From the NCBI GenBank assembly GCA_036346225.1, contig JARFIW010001215.1, positions 6,586,501-6,650,500 of the forward strand: a stretch of 64,000 nt of DNA, in the 5' to 3' direction. The notes under the pieces were generated by a model. It saw only the letters and a list, made by a program, of their open reading frames with translations. It was not told the origin of the DNA and ran no database searches. Source of the DNA: Platerodrilus igneus (Eukaryota; Arthropoda; Insecta; Coleoptera; Lycidae). A program made the translations under genes and the position numbers. Positions within the stretch are counted from its first letter, which is position 1; each line of letters starts with the position of its first letter. This document shows, one piece after another, positions 1 to 12,996 of this stretch.

Positions 1-1090
1 TTTAAAACTGATCCCCAACGTGTAGAAACGGGTAATTTTAACGAAATTACTTTATCGCTGTGTTCGTGTTCTCTTTGTATTCTGTTGAATTTGGCCAATA
101 GAATGTGTGAACCGGTTATTTCTTCAACTATTTCTTTGCATAAGTTTTCAAGTGCTTTTAAGGAATGTAATTTCATAATATCGCCTATGAAAAGGTGGAA
201 AATATGGCAAATGCAACCATATGTAAGAACATGGTTATACTGTTCGTGCTCTTCTATTAAAGATCATGCTTTACACATTGCACTTGCATTATCTGTGATA
301 AGTTCAAAAAATTTATTGAAACCAATTTCTTCTACTACTTTTATAATTTCTTAACATAAAAATTCCCCAGTACGCCAGGTCTCATCAGTACATGAAGTTT
401 TATAAAGATATTGTTGTGGTGGTTTTGGGACAACATAGTTAATTATTGCTTGGTTTCTAGAAAAACGATCAAATAAATTCGTAAAAATAAATATCAAGCT
501 AATTTTACCTAATATTAGACCAACGGTCTAGCTGTAATGCAAACGTAGCTGCATTTGCTAACTGGGAGTTCATACGATCTCTAATTCGATCATGTTCGCA
601 TTTAAAAGGCTGTTTGATACTTTATACCGCGACGGAAATGAATATGCCGGTCGTAACATTTATAAAAATTCCCACCAATAAGAATTTTCAACAATTGAAA
701 ATGGTGTCCCAGATGCATAAATAGCACGACCTAACAGTTGATCAAGAACTTCCTGAATTTTTATCTTTAATACTATGATTACTTTGTATTGTAACAAAAA
801 CATACCTTTTGCTTGGGGTCGATATTGTCAAAAAACGGTTTTATTGAATGTAAATTAACACTGACATTCGCCTTTAAATAAACCATACTTTCTAACGGAA
901 GAGCATTCTGTTCTATTAGGTTTACATCATCATCTTTGCACTTTTCGTTTGTTTTTTAAAATAATTTTGGATTGAAGCAGGACACTTTCGACATTTCACA
1001 ATATGTTTCTTTAAACGTGTTGCACTTTTAGAATATTCAGCGTTGCAATAAACACATGAATAAAACATCTCACTTTTAATGATACCGCCT
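1..1090 (-). pseudogene. hAT-superfamily transposase remnant, cut by the left window edge
   Basis: Reading leftward, the minus strand first encodes a BED-type zinc finger at about 960-1080 (C-x2-C spacing, then a basic R-L-K-K-H stretch and C-x2-C-P). A segment at about 650-780 reads like the hAT region just after the BED domain (LLGRAIYASGTPFSIVE, then LRPAY and PSRY). A DUF659-like stretch follows at about 1-560, with TDNASAM, a CYGC-type motif read here as YGCICH, and near the edge the STRWGS motif of hAT catalytic domains. The pieces lie in different frames with stops, so this is a dead copy. In the family, BED binds DNA and the RNase H-like core cuts it. The C-terminal dimerisation domain would lie beyond base 1. 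The order and spacing of the motifs make the superfamily call safe; the subfamily is not resolved. Confidence 0.8.
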
Positions 1091-1109
1091 ATTTTTTCTT
1101 TCTTTCGCT

Positions 1110-1560
1110 TCCTTTGAATAGAATAGAATAGAATAGAATTTATTCACCATTATGGTACATAACATTGTACATAATATGGAAAGTCAATGGATAATATGGT
1201 AATACAGTTTTATATATCTAAAGCTAAATATATGATCACATTGTGACTAGTTAAAATTTATTGTTAAAACTTAAAAATAATATATTTTAGTTATATAATA
1301 GAGTATTCAGTATATACAAATAATATTATTAATATCACTTAAAATTCGTAGAAAGAAGTATCTATTGTAGTTTAAAGAGCAATTACTGAAAAGTTCCCAA
1401 ATCGTGATTTAAATAATCTACAACTTTATGGAAGGCATTAACAATTAAAAACCTTTTAACTTTAGACTTGAACGCTTTATATTCAGTTATTTTTTTCAGC
1501 TTTATCGGTAATGCTCTAACGTATTTTTTTTCCTAGTTACACTTCGTTCTTTAATATAAA
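1110..1560 (-). mobile_element. 5'-truncated LINE, 3' end with (TATTC)n tail
   Basis: On the minus strand, about 1395-1525 encodes the extreme C-terminus of a non-LTR retrotransposon ORF2, with the familiar pattern LPIKLKKITEYKAFKSKVKR and then VVDYLNHDLG before a stop. It is followed by an untranslated stretch with ATGTACCATAATGGTGAATAAA and a pentamer tail of TATTC repeats (+ strand GAATA repeats, 1116-1138). A pentamer tail at the 3' end is normal for many insect LINEs. Only the last few hundred bases were copied, which is typical 5' truncation. Confidence 0.7.
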
Positions 1561-3574
1561 ATAAAACAGCAATAATATAAAATATATAATTTATAAATTT
1601 CCGTTCAGTAAAATTAATACATAAAATTAATAATAGCATATAGACTCCTTTACCTTTGTGGTCTAAGATTCGTTACTAAACTCCGTCGGGTTGTCAATTT
1701 GATCACTTTGCTATCAACGTTTGAAGAGACAAGCTGCGATAAGCGGCGTAGTAAAGTCGAGATGGTCGTGTCTAAACACGTGGCCTGTAACACAGTGTGA
1801 AAAAAGAAATATAATTGATTGAATCTTCGCGTCTGGAGGTTGAACCTAGCAGCTGTAGCGTGATGATATTCTTGTATAAGTTCCACCTAGAGCAGTTGAG
1901 TTGATCCCTGCAGGCCTAAGGAGATGGAAGCTCCCCATCATCATTAATACAGTTGGTATAAAATTATTTAAATAAATTTTATTAACATGTTCCCTATAGT
2001 GCAATATCAGATATGACAATATTTTATACAATATGATATATGGTAATATCATGTTATGCAGTTTCATATAATTCAACATCATAAACAAGTAATATCGAAT
2101 AAGCAAATCTTGGACCTAGAAAATTTGTTGGAGTACTAAATTTAATATGATGTAAAATTGAGCAGAAGTTAGTTTCGTTTAATAATGGTTGTATTCATAA
2201 GAGTTTTTGCAATTCCAGTAATAATTTCGTAAGTATTCACGTGGTTTCTATTTGTGCGTCGCAGAAAACCGATGGTTATGGAATTTCCGACAGCTGAGGT
2301 TATAGTCCAATTTCTTTCGTTCACAGCAGTATTTCTACACATGAGTGTTTCTTAGAATTTAATCACTTTGAATATTAATTAAGTTGCAATAAGAAAATAT
2401 TACATTGAACTTTTGTAACGTAAAAATCATTTAAGGAAAGAAAGAATTAAATAACAAATTTATTGTTTGTCAGAATGTTTGCACATGCAGATAAAGTTTA
2501 CTAAGCTAAAAGGTTGTGAGTGACACATTATGTCAGATATAAAAAAACTTAGATTCAGTTGTCCTATTTAGACCTCACGTCATCTTACGTTAATTTAAAA
2601 ATATGTTTAAATATTTTGAGGTCATGAACTTTGATTTTTAGTCAACATGTGGAATTCGACTAATAACTGTTAAGTAAAAGTAACTTTAGGTTGATACATG
2701 CTAGTTTATCAGCACTTAGGTAATTAAATTTCATTGTTAAGGTCGAAGTAGTACTACTATGGCTTGGAGAATATGTAATATGAATAATTAAGAAAACTCA
2801 AATCCTTACATTTAAATTATTAAGAAAGATCCATTCAGAGAGCTTTATATTATTGAATACAAATCTTTATTAGTATATTTCTGTTCCATGAAAATTATTA
2901 ATTGAAAATATTATAGTAATACGAATTGAAAATATTATAGTAAAACGAATCCAGAAATTTATTCAAATAGAATCTATTTTTTGCATGACTTTTATTATTT
3001 AGAATTCAAGTAAAATTACAAGTCATCCCTGATCATAAATTGTGTGTAATGAAAACAAATACCCTGGGTGTATACTTTTGAAACCTAAATTCTATTATTT
3101 TATTTTTGGCAAATATTTTTGAGGACACAAATGGTGTCCATGTTGTACATTTGTTTGTTCACAGGTCAAGCCGAGACATCTGTATGACATATGGTGTTTG
3201 AGGTTTTGGTAAGTGTGTTTAAAAGAGTGAGATTCAGGTTTAATGGCTATGTTAGTGGTGTTGATATAAGGTTTCCGCATTCCCCTAATACAAGCACAGT
3301 TAAATTTTGTTGGTTGTTGTATTGAAAAATACGGTGGCGCTCATTATTTATATTTTTGGTCTTTTGACAACCCATGACCCAAGCTCATGATCTACCCAGA
3401 GCTAACACTCGACTAGCCGTTTATGTCTTAAGAGTTTTTCTTTTTCTCAAGCCATTTTCCATCCAACTTTACCTTGGGCTTACATTGATAATAAGAAATT
3501 CTCGACCTTGTGATATCAGGTTAGGGTTTAGAAAATATAAAGGTGTAATTTATTAGCTGATATTCACGAGGATA
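1561..3574. other. No recognisable gene
   Basis: About 2 kb of AT-rich sequence between two LINE pieces. Short open frames at 1650-1886 (-), 1846-2106 (-), 3095-3280 (-) and 3374-3556 (+) have no recognisable domain and are no longer than expected by chance. It may be old sequence of the hAT element that lies to the left, but nothing shows it directly. Confidence 0.5.
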
Positions 3575-3614
3575 AATAAATATAATAAAAACAAGTTAGT
3601 TAAAAATATATTTA

Positions 3615-5443
3615 TTACAACGCATTATATAAAATAATACAATTATAAAATGGAGAAGTTTTGAATAGACTAGTGTTGTGTGAAGGAATAAGTAGACATC
3701 CTCTGTGTCTTGTATTGTGTGTATGTTGGCTACCAACAGTTGAAAAGAATGAGAGATTTTTCTTTACAAATAATAGATTATCTAAGATATATACCGAAGG
3801 AAAAGTTAGAATCTGATTATTTATAAATGTGCTCTTGCATGATTCTCTACTTTTCAGGTTAAAGATAAGTCTTAAAATACGCTTTTGAGAAACAAAGATT
3901 CTATGTGTTTTTGCTGCCTTACCCCAGATAAGAACACCATAAGCAATGAATGAGTAAGCTAATCCATAGTAGATATTCATTAAACCTGATCGGTCAAGAC
4001 AATCACGCAACTGTAAAATTACATAAAATGCTTTATTTAATTGCTTGCAAACAAATTCAATATGGTCCGTCCATGATAAAGTGCTATCTAGATGAAAGCC
4101 TAAAACTTAACTTTGTTTTGAAAAGGTATGGTTTGATGTGTGTTTAATTGATGGTGATTTGACCTTATATTGTAAAAGTTAATAATTGTAGTTTTTGAAT
4201 TGTTTAGGACTAATCTGTTTCTATGGCACCAAGAGGTCATTTCGTCTATGACTGCTTTAATTTTAATTTCCAAGTCATTAATATTAGAAGCAGAGACTGT
4301 TATAGTGGTATCATCTGCATACAAAACAGTTTGTCCATTTGCAATATGATTAGGCAAGTCATTGATAAATAGTACGATCAGCAATGGCCCTAATATAGAT
4401 CCTTGCCCAACTCCAAGATCCACATTGTAGGAAGACGACAATAGATGCTGATATTTAACTTGGAGTTTCCAATCACTCAAGTAGGAATATATCCAATTTT
4501 GTAGTTTACCACGGATACCGATAGCGGCCAGTTTACCATCTAAAATATTTTTATCGATTATGTCAAAAGCTTTTGTTAGGTCAAATAATAAAGTGACGAC
4601 AAAATTGCCTTTATCTAATTCTTGGTGAATGTATGTAACCAACTGAAAAGCAGCAGTAGCTGTTGATTTACTTTTAACAAACCCATGTTGTGAACTATGA
4701 ATAATACCATATTTATCAAGAAATGTAACAATGCGTCTACTGATTATTTTTTCCATGATTTTTTAAATAACACTAATGATGGATATCGGACGGTAATTAC
4801 TTACATCTTTAGCATTACCCTTCTTAAAAATAGGTGTATCTTTACTGATTTTTAAGCAATTTGGAAATACCCCATGTTGAAATGAGCTATTTATTAAAAC
4901 TTTAAGCGGGTTAATTATTTCCATTACTATGTGTTTTACAATGAAGCTAGTTAAGTCATCAGTACCTTCAGTTTTAGTATTTTTTAACTCTTGAATGACA
5001 ATAATTAACTCTATCTCATCTGTTTCATAAAAAAAGAGTGAGGTACTAACATTTCCTACAAAAGTTGTCGGAGGAAGAGAAAGGTTTGATCCAAGGTCGT
5101 TAAGAACAGTTAGATTTGCTATATCAGCAAAATATCTTGCAAATGTATTGGCTACCATTTCTCCATTATTATGATCAACACCTTTAACATTAAGGGTTAA
5201 ATTTATGTCATTGTTTTTAAGTTTGCCTAGTTTAGTATTAACAATCATCCAAGTTGCCTTGGTTATATTGTTTGCAGTTTTAATTATTGAAGTAAAATAT
5301 TTTATTTTAGTCTCCTTAACTTTTTGTTTATATGTTATAAGTCTAGATTTATAAAGCAACCTTGATTCATTAGTGTTGATTCTTCTGTTTAACCAAAACA
5401 GGTATAAAACTCTTTGTTTCTCTACTGTTAATTCTGGAGTCAC
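3615..5443 (-). pseudogene. LINE reverse transcriptase and C-terminal region
   Basis: Three consecutive minus-strand open segments (5443-4763, 4756-4100, 4010-3615) make up an RT. Visible motifs are SNYRPISI (RT motif 1), QHGFVKSKST, LLFDLTKAFD (catalytic Asp), GQGSILGPLL and YADDTT (the catalytic Asp pair, at about 4309-4323). A C-terminal domain with QKRILRLIF and HTHNTRHR follows. In QGSILGP the preceding residue pair is VG rather than the usual VP, one of several decay marks. The first and second segments share a frame and are split by one stop; the third is shifted. Confidence 0.85.
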
Positions 5444-5481
5444 CCACTGCTTATTCCTACATTTTATATTTTGCTTTTTTT

Positions 5482-6472
5482 TTAAAAAAACACTTTACAT
5501 GGCAAATGGATATTTAATTGATGCAAAAGGATTTGTATAAAATTTTCGAAAGCTTCATTAATATCACGTCTTTCAAAATCTGACCAGATTACATTACTCA
5601 GAGTATGTTTAAATTTAAATAGATTTTTGTCAGACGTTAGCTTAACGTTATATTGTTGAATGTATTCTTTGGTGTTGGATTGTTCATATTTTATAGATGT
5701 TATGTGTGCAAAATGATCCGACAGTAGGGGATTGACTAACTGTATACTGTACAGTTCTTCTGGTAATGAGGTTGCCATATAATCTATACATGTCGAACTC
5801 ATCATGTCATTTTTATTGACACATACCCTTGTGGGTAAATTAATAGTATTGGAAAATAATGAGAAAGACTCGAATATATCCAAAAGTGATTTTTTGATGC
5901 TATTATTATTAAAGTAGTTAATATTTAGATCCCCACATAGAATAATATTTGTGGTTTTCCTTGAAATACGCTGTAGGGTCAAGACCAATCTATTAAAGAA
6001 TAATGTTGTATCACCACTTGGAGGACGATAGGAAGAGAGCAATATAACTTTAAGTTTGTTAATGTAAAGAGAGTGGCAATCCATTTCTATGTGGCCCTCC
6101 ACTGATAAGTCTTCAACAATTCTGGTGTTTATCACAACTATAGATTTTCTTGTCATTATTAAAGACCCACCGTGTTTACCAGATTTGCGAGCAAAGTAAC
6201 TAGTGATTTTAAAACATTCAAGATTGAAATTAGAAATTGTCTGTTCTTGTAACCAGTGTTCTGTTAAGCAAAGTATATCAATATCATGTTCATTAATGAA
6301 CAATTCAATTTCACTAATCTTACTGAATGCACTTCTAATATTGATATGAGCTATTTTAAGTGTATTTAAATAGCAGTTCTGCTTTACTATGTAGTTACTA
6401 TTTGAAGGTGGTTGTGAGGAAAATTTCCTGAAAGTAAGTTCAGATGTTACTTTTTGACTTTCCCATTATGAT
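5482..6472 (-). pseudogene. LINE endonuclease (exonuclease-endonuclease-phosphatase fold)
   Basis: The open frame extends upstream of the first Met at 6303 to a stop at about 6472. It holds the opening motif KIAHINIRSAFSK, then DILCLTEHWL (catalytic Glu), GGSLIM, the SSYRPPSGD motif, CGDLNINY (catalytic Asp-x-Asn) and a late LLSDHFAH (the catalytic SDH). All main catalytic positions of the APE family are visible. In the family, this domain nicks target DNA to prime reverse transcription. It runs out of frame at 5482, before the RT part. Confidence 0.85.
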
Positions 6473-7024
6473 TGATAATGTAACAATATGTAAACTCCTA
6501 TATATTATATTTTATTAGAACTTAGTTTCCGAAATGCAGTATAAAGCTCTCACTCTCGTTAATTATTATGGAATCTGCATGTGGGTGTGTCTAATTGGGT
6601 AGACACTAGAAAATAATATACTAGTGCAACGTTTCAGTTTCAAGTTTTTTATTTTGCGGGATTATTATTATTTCTGCTTGTTTATCACACGCAAGTTATG
6701 CTAACTTGCATTTGTATTTCAGGCATTTACGTCATGATATTAACCAGATCCGGTGAAAAAACGTCAAGTTTAGTATTGATTATGGCTTATATAGTTACAT
6801 AAACAAAAGGACAGCGCAGAGGGCTATAATATTATAATTTATAACTGAAACAGAGTATGTAAACAAAATATTCTAAACTGTAACCAAGACGTTAAAGTTT
6901 CTCGTGCGGTGTGGTAAAATTAGAACTTGAAAAGCATAATTATGTTTATTACTGTTAATTACATATTTACCTTTAAAATTACGTACCCACAAATTATATT
7001 AATTTTTTATTTTTAAGGTGTTGT
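6473..7024. other. No recognisable gene
   Basis: AT-rich sequence between the LINE 5' side and the hAT-like terminus. I see no open frame of interest and no repeat I can match elsewhere in the window. Confidence 0.4.
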
Positions 7025-7147
7025 GAGTTATGCAATAAAAATGCAAAATAATTTTGCGAATATTTGCAAAAATAGGTGCCGAATATTCGGAAATATTTCC
7101 AATATTTCCGAATATTCTGAGACGAATTTTCCCTACTTTCAACACTA
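7025..7147 (-). mobile_element. Probable hAT 5' terminus with palindromic subterminal repeats
   Basis: Read on the minus strand, the segment begins TAGTGTTGAAAGTAGGG at 7147, matching the YARNG start that is common to hAT terminal inverted repeats. It then runs into a perfect inverted repeat at 7081-7117: two 17-bp arms around a 3-nt spacer, built of GAATATTCGG units. The intact hAT at 56645-59653 has the same architecture (TAGTG tip, then palindromic subterminal repeats). This could be the 5' end of the transposase remnant at 1-1090, pushed away by LINE insertions, or an independent fragment. The partner terminus is outside the window. Confidence 0.45.
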
Positions 7148-8790
7148 ACTGTTTCTCCCCAAAGGTTTTCTATTTTTTTTCCATTTCCCCTAATGTCAGT
7201 TAAGTTTTTGGTTTTTGTGATTTATATTTAATGATTTTTCTTATATATATGTTGCAAAATTTTAAAAAATATTCAATTTTTTTTCTCTTGGTGGTCCGGG
7301 GCAGTATAACATGACATTTTACTATTTAAAGAAAAGGAGTCTGATTCATTTAATTTATTTTGTGAATATCAAAGTTACATAATTGTTTATTCTTTATCAA
7401 CATAAAAGAAAACTAATTTTGATAATAGAATTATTTTGAATACTTTCTGACGAGTTAATCTCATCTAAAGTGAACAAATTTCAGATTATGAGTTATCTTT
7501 GGTAACTGAAATAAGTGACGTATATAGGACTTTGAAAAAATAATTGTAGTGATTATTTTTTGGACAAAAATATATTTCCAAAAATCAGTAATACTGAGAC
7601 TAGTCGCTCATACTAGTGCTTTGTGGTTTTGAGTTTTATTATGCTATTATATGTTGGCCTGCTACGTTATGAAGCGTATGAGTCGGACAAAAATAGAAAA
7701 GATGCTTAAAGTGAGGACCCGCACAAATCACAATTACAAAACAGAACACAAGAAATGTAGAAATACTAGGCTAACTACCAATGCGGATAGGGGGAATTCC
7801 CAGCAACACAAAAAATACATCATCATCGATTTTCTATTTACAATAAAAATTAATTAAAAAAGAATTCGGTATAAATAAACAACAAAAAATAAATAAATAG
7901 TTATATTACAAAGAACAAATTTTAAGAATTGACGTACGAAGTGCGAATTTCGTTTAACATGTAGAATTCATTAGTAAAAGAAAGAAAAAAAAATTACTGT
8001 TTATACTTTCTCATAACACCATGGTGTTAAAGTAAAAATATTAATGGTAGAACAAATTCTAGTAAACATTTAACAAAGTACTATGGAGCACCAGCGACGC
8101 ACTAACAACAAAGTAAAAAAAAGAGGCGCTCTGGATATATGGGAAGACTATCACAACATATCCCCATGTATCAAGATACTATCGTGTGCCCATTACATCC
8201 ACCGAGGGTGCTTGCATCCAGATGCAGCATCACCACGGTCGACAGATTTTGAGCGTTGCGACAATCACTGCAACAGCGGAACACATACCAACGCATTTGG
8301 TTCTACATAAAAAGAATAATCGGGCCTACATAAAATCATTTGGCATCCAGCTAAGAGCTACAAAAAGAGTCTTACTAATATTAATAATGCAGGAGAACTT
8401 ATCGATGCACCCAAGATTTACACTTCTTATCAAAGAAAAAAAAATGTGCATCGCTCTTGAAGTAATAGGACGAATAATGTAGAAAATACATATAAGGACG
8501 AACTGCAGAATCAACTTGAAATTGTTTTTTGCAAGAATTTAATCTAAACCAGGCGTTATCAAACATAGGTGTTAAATAGAAACTTGAAACAAAACTTAAC
8601 AAATAAGTACGATCCATTATTTCAACGAGTCTTTATAATTGGGTATAATAAGAAGTAATTATGCGCTATAGTATTGTGTATTAAGTCAACGGATACCTCA
8701 AACAAGATACGGACGATTGAGATTATAGAAGAGCTTTTCGTTTTAAAATAAATAGAAACAAATGCAAATTATTAGGAAGCGTACTTATTG
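7148..8790. other. No recognisable gene
   Basis: Low-complexity AT-rich sequence. Open frames at 7651-7857, 8083-8310 and 8186-8482 on + and 8326-8617 on - overlap one another and show no domain, motif or compositional sign of selection. Confidence 0.5.
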
Positions 8791-8797
8791 TAGGAAA

Positions 8798-9216
8798 ATC
8801 TAATATACCGGGTGTTGTTGGAGGATTGAAGCAGAATCTACGTAAATGAATAATGAAAGACAAAAAAAGGTACATTTTAATTTTACCGTTGGAAAGTGAA
8901 CGTAACAAATCCCCCACAGCAAAATTAACAGGTCAGGGTAGGAAAACAAAAGTAAAGGAGTGAACAGTACAATACTCAGTACGAAAAAATTAATAAACAA
9001 AAAAAAATTCGCTTGAGTAAATTAAAAAAAAAAAATCATCTGATATCCGGCTCGAAGAACCAAAATACCGGATAAAATCAAAAGTAAAAAGGACCACAGA
9101 AGATAGGTAGGTCTAATATACCGGGTGTTGTTGGAGGATTGAAGCAGAATCTACGTAAATGAATAATAAGACAAAAAAAAGTACGTTTTAATTTTACCGT
9201 TGGAAAGTGAACGTAA
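8798..9216 (-). repeat. LTR-end fragments in direct repeat around a short internal piece
   Basis: A block of about 107 bp at 8798-8904 recurs almost exactly at 9111-9216. Both end in GAACGTAACA on the + strand. The first is followed by a C-rich tract and then GGTCAGGGTAGG, the same order found after the LTR at 18762-20243 (GAACGTAACA, C-rich tract, GGTCGGGGTAGG). On the minus strand this reads as a polypurine tract followed by an LTR starting TGTTACGTTC. The best reading is the remains of an LTR element of a related family, reduced by deletion. Confidence 0.55.
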
Positions 9217-12200
9217 CAGGCCACTAAAGTTGGTCTTTATTATTACTAATCAAACTGTTTTCTTTTCAGGTACGCTTTTGTTGAGTCACTGTTACACGTG
9301 CGTTGGGTTTCTGCATTTCTCCCGGAGTTCTTAGTAGTGAGTTTATTAGAGTCAGTAAACGCTGTGGCACCCTCGTACGAGGTAAAGCAGAATTGGGATA
9401 TTACCACTTTCATGATCTCGCTTGAATTAATAATCAGAGTTAGCCATTTTATCTTGCTAGGAGTTCCTTTGTCTACAGTAATTTACCATTCAAATAACAC
9501 CAAGGGCTTATTTCAACATAAGGAAACCTTTCTGTTTTGCCAACACTACCGTTTCCAACGTGAGGCTGGAAAAAATTTCGTGTCAATGCGTTTGATGTAT
9601 TCCATTTCCTTTTTAGCTTCCCCTATGTTTTTCGTCCAACCTTGATTGGAAATTCTTGTGAATCGTTAATAATAGTATTTCTTTTATTATCTCTGTCAGC
9701 TCTGTTCCTTGATCTTGTGTAAAAGGCAATAGAAGAGTATTAAACTACGTGAACTATTTACTAATAATGTATAAACTGAGATACAAGTAATTTGATGCAA
9801 CTAAAGCACAGATTCTTTTGGTTTTACTACGAGTACATGGTGTACGTCTACTCATTACAACACAATAAACAATTTTCTGTGTTCTAAAAAAAAAGTACAA
9901 CAAACGCAATGAAACAATCAAAAAATCATCATGTTTATATCCTTATTTTACTTAATAACTGGCAAAACATGGTAATAGAATGAGCAAATGTGCAATTTTG
10001 CTATAACACCATGTACACTTTGTCAATGCCACTGCCAAACAAGTCCAAATTAATGTACAATAATAAAACGAAGGGTAATGTCAGTGTTGCAGTTTAAATA
10101 CTATCCATAGCATGCATGTAAATAGCAATGCTTTTTAACACAATTAACATAAAGATAAATATTTTGGTATTTTTAACGAATAACATCCTTGTGTCACTAA
10201 CAAAGAGGAAATTTTTGAAAAAAATTACCTGATGATATATTATCCAACCCTAAACACAGCAATGTGTGTTTCAAAAATGCATTAATAGGAACTTCGCAGA
10301 AGAAGTACTGAATATGGTTAGCTAAAAGATAGTAATGCACTAATTGGGAAAAGTAGTTGAAGCATACATACATTATAACGATTTATAGTCAATAGATAAT
10401 AAAATTTACGGTGTACCACATGCATATTGTTATAATAAACCCCAGATATGTTTCTCGTGTGTTTAAAAATCCTACAAGTATGAATAAATTTGATCCGTTT
10501 TATTCTACAATGAGTTGTGATGGACCAAAACTGTAAACTTAGTTTATGTGAATGTAAGTATTACTACAGATACGCATTGTATCGTTGGGTTAGCAAGCAT
10601 TTATGCATGACTGGAATGTTGAATCGTAGTAGATGTGATATATATTAATATAACAAAAGGCATTAGTAATTTGAAAAAACCCAAAAGTAAAGCATTTGAA
10701 AACTTTTAAAGCAGAATAAAATATTGTTGTTTCAACTCTACATTGTACAACTGAAAGCGAATAGTGGAAAAATACAAGGATCATTATGTAAATTTAACTA
10801 TTATGTGCGGTTCATTTAATATGGTTAACAAGATTCCTCCAGTATATTATTGAAAAAGTTATGTAAGATATATTGCTATTGTTTAAAATTAGTCTATTAT
10901 TAATCGGCATTAACATGGTGAAAAACACAAGGCTAGATTATGTGTCAGTTACAATTCACTTACGTTTTTTAACAAAAACATTGTTGGGTTTTTGACGACC
11001 TTTGATCTCGTAAATTTTTATCAAAATACTTTGTTTTTGTTTTACACGTAAGATAATATGATTCTCTTTGCTCATTTTTATTGGCATTTATCACAGGAGT
11101 ATGAATAAACTACATTATTTATAATTAACAGCAAAATAATTTACTACACCAAAAGCATCAGATACGACACGACATTTAAAAGTAAAAATAGTTATTTATT
11201 ATACAAAGGAAAAAGTACTAGATTTTAGCTCGAGGTGTGTTTGTCTCTCGACACAAAGTGGAGGCAGACAAAACATTGAGAGTTAAAATGTTACATTTTT
11301 ACCCATGTATAATACACAATTTTTTTCTGTGACAGGCAAAACGATGATTTAATATTGAAAAAATATTACAATATATTAAAGTCAAAAAATTGATTGATGT
11401 CAAATTTGAAGTTTCAAACAAGTAGGCTATTGTATTTATAGGGAGTTAGACTTGCGTTGCTAAGGAAACCTTAAAAGTAATCAAATATCGATTTAATTCT
11501 GCGAGTGGCTACTTTTTTGCACATACCCGAAAAAAAGTACGCATTTTTTTTCCAGGGAAAACAGTAAACTCATAAAAAGTGACATTTTGTTTCCTGTCAA
11601 GAAACATTAAATGTCAAATTTTTTTCCTGTCACAAAAAAAACATTTTATTTAGTAGTAAAGTATAATAAAAATTATTAATAGGAGTAATAAGTTTCTTAC
11701 TAATGAATTTTGAAGCAAATTAAAAAGCTGACTGCACGTTCATTTTCCAACTCATGTTTCTTTCTAAAATGAACATTCTTTTTGAAAAATTTTACGAAAT
11801 ACTTAGTATATATGAGATGTCTGAATCCTATGTTATCTTTATTACGGGCATGTTGTGTGCCAATTATTACGTTTCAGTTATGGGAGCAAATTATTACGCA
11901 CTCCCTTGCCTAATTAAGTATTAGGGTTATATCATGATTGTTAATTAATTATTTAAGATACGATAGATGTAATAATTATATTACTTGAATAATAATACAA
12001 AAAACTATATCCTATTCATTGACATATTGTTTCTAATTGACTTATTACTATGGCAACCGGAACAATCTTATCTCTGATCGTTTCATGAATCTGCTACGTA
12101 CATTGCCATAGCTTACAAAAAAAAACCAAAAGTAAGTGATGACCGGGCTCAATCGGTGAGTAGGTGTGGTATTTCCACTACGAAATAAAGGGAGGCCTGA

Positions 12201-12325
12201 TATAAAAAAAAACATACTCGCCCACATTCATAACTCATAACAAAACATCAGAAAAAAACTTATAATTAAACAAAATATATTGCAGGAGCACAGTACTCAA
12301 AAATGCATATTCAATAACTACAATG
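9217..12325. other. No recognisable gene; possible decayed coding at 9250-9650 (-)
   Basis: About 3.1 kb with little structure. Minus-strand frames around 9650-9250 give peptide-like stretches (for example WTKNIGEAKKEMEY) spread over several frames, which suggests a dead coding sequence of unknown type. The + frame at 9298-9645 has no recognisable domain. The stretch 11270-11660 contains repeated pieces of CCTGTCA plus poly-A/T, possibly an old MITE, but I could not define its ends. Confidence 0.35.
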
Positions 12326-12327
12326 TA

Positions 12328-12826
12328 CAGTGTGTCCCAAATTGGATGTATTAAATGGGTAACTTAGTTGTTATTAAAGATACAATAAAACTGTGTGCGC
12401 AGTCATGTGCCAACTTTTTGAGATCAATTCAATGGTGAAATCACAAATGAGCGATCTTCTTTTGTTTTCGAGTTATAGCCAAAAATTGATATTTTTAACA
12501 ATTCTATTAATTCGTATAACTCGTTTGTTTGCAAAACATCCAAAAATACTGTAGAAGTCTTTATACGGTTTTTACGTAGAATACAGTGGCGTACAAATAT
12601 TTAATATTTATAATACTTTTGAGGTTATAATATAAACTTGCATTTTTTAAATGAAAACCACAATCGGTTGTCGCTTTATATAAAAGCTCTTTTGACAGCT
12701 TTTCAAAAATATATAGTTTAGTATAATTATTTTTCAAATGGCCGATTTATTCCATGTTTTGGTATAATAAAATAATTTATTGTATTGGTAATTTATAGTT
12801 GCCCGCGAAACAAAAAGTAAACACAA
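12328..12826 (+). repeat. Left long terminal inverted repeat of the Tc1/mariner element
   Basis: It matches the reverse complement of about 14345-14853, with scattered substitutions and small indels. Similarity fades near AAACAAAAAGTAAACA (about 12810-12826). Shared landmarks are the GAGCGATCTTCTTTTG block (12448 here; complement CAAAAGAAGATCGCTC at 14717) and the CAAATGGCCGATTTATTCC block. Confidence 0.85.
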
Positions 12827-12996
12827 AACAAGAGTTTATTATTGTACCACACCACTCTAAACAACAAAGTTTGAAAGCTAGAAGAATACAATATCATAAC
12901 TACATATATTACAAAATTAATATAACTACTCTTAAATTGAAAATTATTCTTTCCTATCCACATTTAAACAGTCTATAATCCATATATGGATACACA

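Larger units (their letters stand above)
3575..6472 (-). mobile_element. Non-LTR retrotransposon (LINE) of the CR1/Jockey-like group, decayed
   Basis: The minus strand carries an ORF2 in the order APE-type endonuclease (about 6472-5482), linker, reverse transcriptase with YADD (about 5000-4100) and a C-terminal region ending at 3615. The reading frame is broken by a shift in an A/T homopolymer near 5478, an in-frame TAA at 4763-4765 and a shift near 4110. No ORF1 was recognised upstream of 6472, where a stop closes the endonuclease frame. The copy is therefore long but inactive. The clade is inferred from style (LTEHWL, THNTRHR near the end) and could be Jockey or CR1. Confidence 0.85.

Noticed and set aside
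8083..8617. Overlapping open frames on both strands as genes
   Set aside because: They overlap in several frames, have no domain or codon pattern, and sit in low-complexity AT-rich sequence.
12139..12200. tRNA-like SINE head (GGGCTCAATCGGTGAG)
   Set aside because: Only a box-A-like stretch is present; no box B, no fold and no second copy.
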